From Liolophura sinensis (taxonomy: Eukaryota > Mollusca > Polyplacophora > Chitonida > Chitonidae), in contig NC_088297.1 in assembly GCF_032854445.1 (NCBI RefSeq), positions 17,247,127 through 17,311,126 on the forward strand: a DNA stretch of 64,000 bases, in the 5' to 3' direction. Positions 1 through 10,900 of this stretch are shown here, one piece after another (within the stretch, counting starts at the first letter, position 1; each line of letters opens with the position of its first letter). The notes beneath the pieces were generated by a model, which searched no databases, was not told the origin of the DNA, and worked only from the letters and a program-made list of their open reading frames with translations. The position numbers were made by a program, and so were the translations under genes.

Positions 1-149
1 GAGAATAACTTGCTAGCTAAAGCTAGTGAAGGGTACGATGAATGAAAACGCTGGTGACTAATATAACCTCATACTTGTATTTAAACCATGAACGCGTTTC
101 ATCTCTTTTGAGACTTTTCAATATGGTACAGTTAATAGTCACAAGGAAC

Positions 150-150
<1 letters not shown>

Positions 151-184
<34 letters not shown>
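151..184. repeat. (TA)n microsatellite
   Basis: About 17 uninterrupted TA units. Confidence 0.95.
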
Positions 185-188
<4 letters not shown>

Positions 189-867
189 CACATGCGTACA
201 GTTATGTAGTTTTACAACTCTTAGTTGTTGCCTGGTGAATGTAGACCTAGAAAAAAGCTTACAGGGATTGAGATGTGTATACAGACAGAGCTTAATTAAA
301 CAAGACAAATAGTAATACCCTCACAATGAAATCTAGCTTAAGCTCGGGTGTTGATTTGTTGTGGATGGACCCTGGTTTTGTTGCACAGAGCATCTCCAGT
401 TTCTTCTCTGTAATATTTTTGACATCTGTTACAAACTAGGATGGAAATCAATTCTTGGAGTTACAATTCATACCAGCATGTATGATAAAGGGCCTTTCAG
501 CATTTGGGAACTGAAATTTGGGCTCCGCTATTATATGATTACAACATTTACATCCTGGCATTTGCTGATAGAAAAAGACTCAGTAGGGTTCAAACTGAAT
601 TTGGCCTTGGTTAATAGTTGTTTAAGATCTTAGCTTGTCTGTTTGCTTTTAGAAATTTTGTTCCCTCAAATGTAGTATGAAGTCATTTATTGGACTGTTA
701 GAGAAGTTGGTTTGTTTGAATGGCAGCGAGGTCTACAAGATAGGGTGACGTTACATTCGTGTACATTAGATATCTGTTTTCAGCTTATTTTTATTTCTAA
801 GAATTATCCAAATATACATTTTACTTGTCTAAAGACATATACATTGTCATTGTGGGAGTTACATGTA

Positions 868-988
868 CATGTATTTATTTATTTGACTGGTGTTTTACGT
901 ACTCAAGAATATTTCACTTATACGACAGCGGCAGCATTATAGGAGGAGGAAACCGGGCAGAGTCTGGGGGAAACCCACGACCATCCGC
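868..988 (-). mobile_element. SINE-A fragment
   Basis: Tail and central domain in reverse orientation (TGGTGTTTTACG, CAAGAATATTTCACTTATAC, AAACCCACGACCATCCGC). Confidence 0.75.
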
Positions 989-1934
989 CAGAGTTAAATG
1001 TAGATATAAAGATTATAGGATGAGAGTCAGGTGGCTAAGAGTGTTTGTAAATGTATATATTTGTACTTGTATACATGTGTGTATATGTACAGATGTGCCC
1101 CAGTTCATCGGTAATCCAGACTTACGACATACATTTGACACCTGTGCCATGGTGTAATGCTTTGGTGTGTATGGCTAAGCTCTAGATTAACCATTGCATT
1201 CAAGGTGTGATGAAAACACAAACAATATAATGTGGGGATTGGGGTGCTGTTAATCATGCTGTTGAGGTTAGTGTTATGTATTAAGCTGCATGAGACTCTG
1301 GTTGAACTCGCTATTCTATGAGACACGATACACACACTCCCTTGCTCATATACACCAGGAGTATAATATGAATATAGGCTGGATCAGTGCAGATTTGCAA
1401 AAGCTACTGTATGCCATATCCTATAAAAACTTGATGTCAGCTTGTGCTGAGGTGCCTTGGTGAGGTTTGGATCCACTTTAAAAGACGTTGAGACTTTGAC
1501 TGCTGGATCCACCAACAGACAGATTTTATAAGTTAGAACATTTTTTTTTTTTAAGAAATCTGAAAAGTAACAATGTAGAGTGAAGATGTGCATCACTTTA
1601 CATTCCAGGAATTAGATCTTCAAGCCTCTACCATGTGACAACTTTACTTCTTGTTGAATGGGGTGCAGTGGTTGTATATGTGTATAACATGTATTGCTTA
1701 TAATTAGGAGACAATTATACAGAATTTATTTTTTATTGTTTATTTTTTTCTTGTCATTTTGGCATGAACATATTTACTCCAGAGCTGAAGTTTTAATATC
1801 ATGAATTCCACTTTCACTTTCAATAGATCTTGGCGTACTTGTTGTGACACGAAGACGATGATGTCACACCTCTGTCACACTGACAGCAGCGGTGTGAGAG
1901 AGTTTCGCTATAAAGAGTGATATCCATCGTCACA

Positions 1935-4900
1935 ATGTCCCACGGGTCAAGCCACACGGGAGGGTTTGGCCATGCGCACCACCCTGGTAGCCAGAATATC
2001 CCAGCTGATGTCACCAAGATGGGCTACCTCAAAAAGTTAAAGGTAAGGCCAGCCTTAAAATAATGTTTGTTGGGCACATCCCAATCCTGTCAGAAACAAA
2101 GGCAAATTAGCAGTAGCAGCAAAATCCTCACTTGCCAAAAGTAGCTGGTTTATCCCAGTCACTCCAGTTCTTCCACAAAACTGAGGATGGTTGTGGGTTT
2201 CCCTTGGTCTCTTCTGGGTTTCCTCCCACCATAATGCTGGCCACATTGTATAATTGAAATATGCTTGAGTACAGTGTAACCACAAATGAAATAAATAAAT
2301 AGACAAACAATCAATCAGTTAAATCAGATAGTCGTGGGTTTTCCCCAGGTTCTGCATGTATTCCTCCTGCCATAATGCTGGGCACAATTGTACGAGTGAT
2401 TCTTGAGTACGGCGTAAAACACCAATGAAAGAGACGGGCCTCCGTGGCTCAGTTGGTTAGCGCTCTAGCGCAGCGTGATGACCCAGGAGTCTCTCACCAA
2501 TGCGGTCGCTATGAGTTCAAGTCCAGCTCATGCTGGCCTTCTGTCCGGCCGTATGTGGGAAGGTCTGCCAGCAACCTGCAGATGGTCGTGGGTTTCCCCC
2601 GGGCTCTGCCCGGTTTCCACCCACCGTAATGCTGGCCGCCGTCGTATAAGTGAAATATTCTTGAGTATGGCGTAAAACACCAATGAAAGAAATAGATCAA
2701 TAAGCAACAATCAATCAGTTAATGGTATGGTCGTGGGTTTCCCTCAGTCTCGTTTCTTCCCACCATAATGCTGGCCGCCATCGTGTATGTGAAATATTCT
2801 TGAGTACGGCGTAAAACACCAATCAAATACATGTGAATAAATAAACAATCATGAATCAGTTCAATACATACTATATACACACACACCTAATGAATCCTCC
2901 TAGTCATTTGAAAGATTGTTACGTATGACCTTAAACCCAAAGCACCAATCAGTGAATCAGTTGTGGGCAGGCTTAAACTTACTGGCTCAGTTAGTTAGCA
3001 CGCTAGCGCAGCGTAATGACCCAGGAGTCTCTCAGCAATGTGATCGCTGTGGGTTCAAGTCCAGCTCATGCCGGCTTCCTCTCCGTCCGTATGTGGGAAG
3101 GTCTGCCAGCAACCTGCAGATGGTTGTGGGTTTCCCCCAGGCTCTGCACGATTTCCACCCAGCATAATGCTGACCACCGTCATATAAGTGAAATACTCTT
3201 GAGTACGGCGTAAAACACCAGTCAAATAAAATAAATAAAGTTACAGTGAAGTATATTTTTTTTTGTTTTGTTTTTTTTATCTATTTTACAGACCATGAAG
3301 AAAAAGTTTTTCATAGTTCGATCGGGTTCAAGATTCCATCCTCCGCGACTCGAGTACTTCGACAGCGAGAAGAAGTTCCTGGCAGGTTTGCAAGCGAAGC
3401 GAAGTATCGACTTGTCACAGTGTTTCAGCGTGAACAAGCGCACTGACAGCAAACACAAGTTCGGCATTATCATCTACACGAAGGATGACTCATTCACTGT
3501 GTTGGCGGAAAATGCAGATGAACGGGATGACTGGTTTAATGAAGTTCTGGAGGCTTTTCGAGAAGGCATTTGTGATATGGAAGTTATCAAGCATTACGGT
3601 AAGCATAAAATTTCTTTGAGATTGAGGAAGAGACTTGTGGCCAAGTTGATAAAGTGCTTATTCTTCAGTAACTAGGACATGCCAGGAAATTTTACATTTC
3701 TCTGCTCTCCCTGCTTATAAGGACTTCAAGAGGCTGACCTTGCGGTTTGTGCAGCCTCAGGTTGTCAGTAACTTGCCTTACATGTATGTTGATAGTTTGA
3801 TGTGGGCACCCCAGTTTCATCCACCCATAAAACACAGGTGTATTTTATGGCCATTGTATGTTAAAGTGAAAAATATTTCAGTATGGCATGGAACAGGAGT
3901 CAAATAAATAAATAAATAAATAAAAATAACTGTGATAGGAATTAGTGGGTGGAGTGGTGAAGATGTTTGTGGTTGAGAGTAAGTTCCTGCTTGGATGAGG
4001 AATTTTTGGATTTTCCTGTGCCAAGTGTTAATGTATTCTTGGAGACATATGTACCGGTATTGAAGTTTGATGTACATATATATTTAATAAATAAAAGTGA
4101 AATATTTGTGAAGTAAAAGACTTCTACAAATCAAAGTAGGTATTACATATACTACTTGAAACGTTGCATAAATATGTTTTCGTTTATTTTTTTTAGATTT
4201 TTGTGAAAAGATTTAAAGACATTCAAACATTTGTAATCTAAGGGGGACCTCATGGACTATCAGAGTTTAGAAACTCTTAAGTAACAGGAACTTTTTCCAA
4301 CTCTGATCACGACACTAAATATTGAAATACCTCTTTTTACCCGTGAGTAGAAGATTACTGAAATAATGCTCCCAAAAACTCCTTCTATCTGGTGAACATC
4401 AAGGAAAAAAGGTGGTGTGACGTCAGTGTTCCTAGATACCGTCAGTATCTCTCATAAAGCCCAACATGGTATTCAAATATTTGAATGCCTCACAACACTT
4501 CAAAAGAAACCTGAAAAAATTAAATGAATGGTCACGAATGGTTTTCTGTTGCCTGTGTGATGAACCTTACCTCATATTTTAGCTTTCTTTTACTTTAAGT
4601 ACATTATTCATCAATCAATCAATCAAATAATAGTGTTTCTTCAATCAATCATCAATTCTGTGTTTTTTCAGACTGTGTGTGGTCAGTGAATGTCCAGAAC
4701 AAAGGTCTGGGCAACTCGAGGAACCTCAGTGGTCACTACCGACTGTGTTTGTCGGACGAGGCGGTCAGCATGGTCAAACTAAATTCTGTAGTACCCGAAG
4801 TTGTCTTTCAGGTGAGCTCTCAGTAGTACAGTAAACATTCGTAACTGAAAAAATTAATTCAGTTAAATATCACTTAAGACAAGTAAACCATCTGATTGAA

Positions 4901-7900
4901 ATGATTTATACTTTGTATAACTCTTAAAGAGTGGATGTTACACAGTGTTGATTACCATAAATATTGCTGCTGTGAGACGTGGAAATGATTACACACGAGG
5001 TGGAAAATATTCTATTTTGACAATCTGAAGATTTTGCGTATTTGAACATTTTTATGTTGAATGTTTCCACCTGTAGGCTTTCACAGATTAGTGTATTGTG
5101 TGACAATGTGTCATTGATGCATATCATAGGGGTTGTCAAGTTGATTAATCTTGTATTTTGATGTCATCCCACTGAGCTGAGATTATGATGTCATTAAACA
5201 AGATGTTTTAAATATCGATTTGTACAAATTGATAACTATTTGTGAAATAAAACCTTATCAATGAGGAAAATCAGAAGACTTTTCAGTTACTATTTGCACT
5301 TATTTATTACATGAGTGATAAATTATATTATAACTCCCTGTTGAAGTGTCTATCTGTGACCCCCAAATTCTGTGTGTTGGTCTTCATTTGCTCCAGGATG
5401 ACACCATCATGACCAGAATAAAAGGAAAAATCACATACCAGTAACGCTTCTGGGTACTCTCTGATTTCAGTTACGTCTCATCCGGCGCTGCGGCCATTCT
5501 AATGGGGTGTTTTTCATGGAGGTTGGGCGATCATCCATCACCGGGGAGGGAGAGTTGTGGATGGCAGTAGAGGACACAGCCATGGCCCAGTCTATGCACG
5601 ACGCCATTTTAACGTAAGAAATTATCTCCCTTTGGCTGCCTCATAAACGACATATCTGGGTTCAGTCCCAGGTGAGTTCATACCTATAAATCCGTTAGCA
5701 CTTCAGTTTATTTTAAAATGTTGAATAAGGAACGGAATCCCAAGCTTGTATGGTACGATGTTTTGTAGTGTGAATTTTAAATGGAAAAAGTTTGACACTT
5801 CGCATATATATACACATTATATCATCTGTCTCTACATTACATCCTCATGCATCAGGTAACGCCTTCATTTTACATCATCGTTTCTGTGTCCGTCATTTCA
5901 TGCTATAATGTGTCTGTCCGTTATACCATCTGTCTTCCAGCGCGATGAAATCCTCCAGCACAGTCTCAACTTTCTCTGAGCGATCCGGCAGTCGGCCAAT
6001 AAGTGTTCCCCAACAGTCTCAAGATTCTTCTCGCCCCCGGGCGCCTAGCATGGCTAGGTAAGTGAATCTATTTATTTATTTATTTATATATTTATTTATA
6101 TATTTATTTAATTGGTGTTTCACGCCTTACTGAAGAATATTTCACTTATACGACGGTGGTCAGCATTATGGCGGGTGGAAACCGGGCAGAGCCCGGGGGA
6201 AACCCACGACCATCCACAGGTTGCTGTCAGACCTTCCCACTTACGGTTGGAGAGGTAAGTGAATCTAGGCTGCTACATTACATATATTACCCAATTCTCA
6301 ACCTTGTTGTATGGTGATACATTAGCTTATACGTGTATGTATATTTTCAGTAGTAGTATTGAGTAATGGTTGTGTGGGGCTTTGTTTGGAATAATTGCCG
6401 AATGTCTTTGTAAGGTTGTGTATGTCAGAACTGCGTTGTTCTGCCCAGTCCAATTTGTGCTTTAGAATTTTGCTAAAAGAAATGTGTGTATAATAAAGAT
6501 CAAATTCGTAGATTTGTATCGCCTTTGTGAATCATTGGGAGAGAAATGCAAAGTTAGTACTAAGTGTTTTGTTGTTGTATATGCAGTCCTCGCCGGCCTC
6601 CCGTGGTCCCAGACAAGCCTCGGCCTATGAGTTTGTATACAAAGTCACCGTCCGTGTCAACATCCAGGTCACCCACCTTTAACAATCACTTTGGAAACAT
6701 GCCTCTCAGGTGAACACAACAAACAAAACAATGAGCACTATTATACCTGCCGATTACAGAAAAGTTTAAAAGCAATTCAGAAAACAATATAGGGGACCTG
6801 TTTGTTTTAAATTTTTTTTCTTGAAATATTTTTATCATAAATGAATACGACTAATACAGTATTAATTATAAAGTCCCATTGAGCTGTCTCGGTAGAGAAG
6901 ATGTTTAAAAATTTATTAACTTACCTATATGATGTAAAACAGTTATAATTTTGTTGTCTTTTGTCTCGGGTGCAAACAACAGCTTGATAGCTAATTTCAG
7001 TTATGTTTTTTGTTGTGAAGTACCACTGTAAATAAAGATTGATTATGATTCTGTGTTAAGTGATGGGCCTGATTAGGGTATATAATACATGTAATTTAAT
7101 AGTTGTAAATCTATTTAGAAGATTTTGTAAAGAGAAGGTCATTCGGCTGCTTTGAATTATTTCTCAGGTTGCTGTTTAATACTCCATAAATATTGATCTT
7201 TTGTGTTCTTTTGTAATTTATTTGATTGTTGTTTAATATAATAAAAGACTTAGCATAGACAGGAAACCCACAGCAACAGTAACAACAGTGTAATAATTGA
7301 TTAATGCCATAGTCAAAATTTTTTTTCTTCCAATGTTTTTTTAACAATGTATTGAATTTGGTGTCAAATTTCAGCCCTGAAGATTACACTGATGACGGTA
7401 GAATGAGGTCAAACAGCATGGAGTCCCGTGGGTCACGAAGCGGAGCAAGTAGCGCACAGTCTTTTGATGTTAGTGACGGAAGTCCCGTGGATCCTCATAT
7501 ACAGTAAGTCCTATTAGTAGTGCAAAGTTTGGTGATGTCAGTGACGGATGTCCTGTAGATCCCCATGCACAGTAAGTCCTACATGTACAAGCAGTGCAAA
7601 GGTTGGTGGTGTTAGTGACAGAAGTCCCATAGATCCCCATATAACCACCCTATATAAATAACATGGGAGCTTGGATCTTGACTGCATGAAACCATTCACT
7701 GCAGTTTACTGTAGGAATGGGCACCAGCCTTGCAACAATGTATTCTTTCTGTCTTTGTGCTCTGGGCAGACAATCAGAGCTGCTTTATCCCTTGGCTAGT
7801 CTTCAGTAATTGACCAATTGTAAATGATGCCTGGCAGCCTATGGTTCAAATCCAATACATTCCTTTCCATTTTTTTTGTGTGTGTGTGTTTTTGTATTGT

Positions 7901-10900
7901 TTTTTTTTTGTGCGTTTGTTTTCCCCATTATCATGAACTTTCTAGACATCAGGCTACCAGAAGTTGTTGGATAATATCTTTAATTTACAGTGGTTTTATA
8001 TAGCTTACCCTAATGTACCCCCATGTTCCCTAATTCTTCAACCTTTTCAAACGCCTCTTTGATCAATGTTTTGAAACATTCTTAGATAACTATGGGGTGT
8101 AGAGAAATAATTTGCACAGTTTTATGAAGCTTACATCTTAAGTGGCACAAACAAATCATTTTTAGCATCATTGTGTACATATATTCCACTGGCAAAGTAC
8201 TGTAGTAGCTGAAAAGATTGAAGATTTACAGTAGATGTCTCGTGGTGCTCATGCTCCATAGTAAATTAGTTCAAACTGCTGAAACGATAATCTTCATAGT
8301 CAACACATCAAGCTTTCTAGATACTTATAATTTGTACACCAGAACTGTTACTTTACTATTTGTTATACATCTAAAATTCATTTTTCACTGAAACATGGAA
8401 ATGGTTTTTTTTTTTTTTGTCCTCACCAATAATTCAGCATTGAAGAAAACTGTTTTTTACTTCATTAACTCTTGTTTTTGTGTTTTCCCCTCATCAGCTT
8501 GCACATCAGTGGACGGGCGTTAACACCAGAGGCAACTCACCAGCCAATCACGGAGTACATACCGATGAGACCTGGGAACTCCACAAGCGCCTGTTCCTCA
8601 GCAGGCTCCTCACGCGAGAGACTGGGTGAGTTCTCTCCCTTGAAATGAGGGCAGTGCATGGATTAACGGTGTAATAAGGTGTTATGTGTAGGTTGTCTTT
8701 AAATTGTTCTGACTGCTTACAGTGGTCTAATGGATAAAGCATCGCCTTGAAGTCGGGAGACATGATCAAACCTGAACCAGGTCTTACCAAAGACTTTAAA
8801 GATAGCCTCACTTGGCGCTCAGCACTGAGAGGTGTCAGTTTGACTGGGTGGGGTGTCATGTCTGGTGTCTGGCATGGTACTCCAGTGGCGGCAGCACAGT
8901 GCCCAACCACAAGGACTATGTACGCATGCCTAATGATGACTCCTGATGATATGACTGAAAAATTGTTAAGTACTACATAAAACCACAAGCATATATACAT
9001 AGATACAGTAAAACTTTTTTATTACAATTTTAAAAATGATAAGTTTAGCACATCAGTAATCTCCTATTTGTACTAAAATATATTAAGCCATCATCCATAT
9101 TTGCTACATTTTAAGAATCTGAACATTTAACAAGTTTGTAAACACCCTTCTTCATAAATTGATGGTATTACTTTTCCAGATTCTGCAGGGTCTTCAGTTC
9201 CTGACTCAGGGACAGCACCAGAGTCCTACATGGAAATGTCCCCTCAAGACACACCTGTGAACCCCTCAACGACCTCCGGGTCAATATCCCAGCAGAAAGA
9301 TACTTATATAGATATGTCTCCTTTAGCCAGTGGTAAGTTTTGACGTAGCAGCTAAGCCGATGTTTATTCTATCACAGCAGTGTTGTACTGATGTGGCAAG
9401 TACTGATTCAGAAACATGCCTTTTGTACTGGGTGCCCATTGTTATCCCCCATGGCTTAATGGTATTGGAGGGGCCTCCGTGGCTCAGTTGGTTAGTGCGC
9501 TAGCGCAGCGCAATGTCCCAAGAGTCTCTCACCAATGTGGTCGCTGTGAGTTCAAGTCCAGCTCTTGCTGGCTTCCTCTCCGGACGTACTTGGGAAGGTC
9601 TGCCAGCAACCTGCGAATGGTCGTGGGTTTCCCCCTGGCTCTGCCCGGTTTCCTCCCACCATAATGCTGACCGCCATCATATAAGTGAAATATTCTTGAG
9701 TATGGCGTAAAACACCAATCAAATAAATAAATTAATGGTATTGGTGGGCTCTGCCAGAAGACTGGAAGGCCTAATGGCCACTAATGTCATACATAAACTT
9801 AGAATACACTTCTCATTGGCTTACATAACACTATATATTGGTTAGATAGGTCTGGCGGGCTTCTTTCGAGTTGTAATCATATGTTCATGTATATTCGAAC
9901 AGTGATCAGATAAATAACCCTGATGTATGTGTACTACTGTCTGTCGAACAATTAAAACAATTTTGCAACAGGTGTTTCCTTGCAAATAACGTCTCCTAGC
10001 GTTGTCAGATTTTAGTTATATAATATGCCGAATTTGTGCATAAAATATGCATATTTGACACTTTCTATGATCGAGCGTTGGTTTCCATGCAGTAACTATT
10101 TCATTTGTTGTCCCCTGCTCTCCCTTGTGCAGTAAGCCTTCTAGTCGCCTAGTGTTTGTGAGTACATGAAGGCTGCTGTCTGTCATACAGGTGAAAAGTT
10201 CTCAGCAATAAAATAAAAATAGATAAATGAGATATTGCCTTCCTCTAGCATAAATTGTGCATATTTAGCGTGGAATATAGTTACTCTGAAGTTGATAGTT
10301 TGACCCTAACATTGCCACAACTTGTACATTTCTTGTTCTCTGTCAATCAGATCCTGCAATACCAACTATACCAGTGGGAGACGACTCTTACGCCTTCATG
10401 GGTGGCTCTCAGAAAGGCACCAAGTCTGGGCCGAGCAGTGTGAAGTCTGGACCAGGCAGCTACAAGTCTGGCCCAGGCAGCCACAAATCTGGGCCGAGCA
10501 GCTACAAATCTGGGCCCAGTAGCTACAAGTCTGGGCCCAGTAGCTATAAGTCTGGGCCAGGCAGCCATAAATCGGGTCCGAGCAGCGTGAAATCGTTGTC
10601 TTCGATCGACGGCCGAGATGATGGATATATCGACATGGAACCAGGATCTGAGAACATGTCTCCCAATGTGGATCTTCGGAGTAAGTATTTATTTACTCAA
10701 GCGACACGTTTTGCTTGATTCTAATGGATTCATTCACCTTATAGAACGAATTAGGAGGGTTTTTGTTTTATGCGTTGCCATTAAAAGTATCATTTTAAAG
10801 CCTCTATGTGATTCTGAAAGTGCATTTTTACAGTACTCATGTTAACTTAAGGTCTGACTCATCACCATTGTGTTTTACAGGTCCGGGCTATTTTAGCATG

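Larger units (their letters stand above)
1..1934. other. Upstream region of IRS
   Basis: Holds a (TA)n tract (151-184), one SINE-A fragment and AT-rich sequence with poly-T runs. No convincing coding exon is seen. A possible 5'UTR exon of IRS begins at 1827. Confidence 0.6.
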
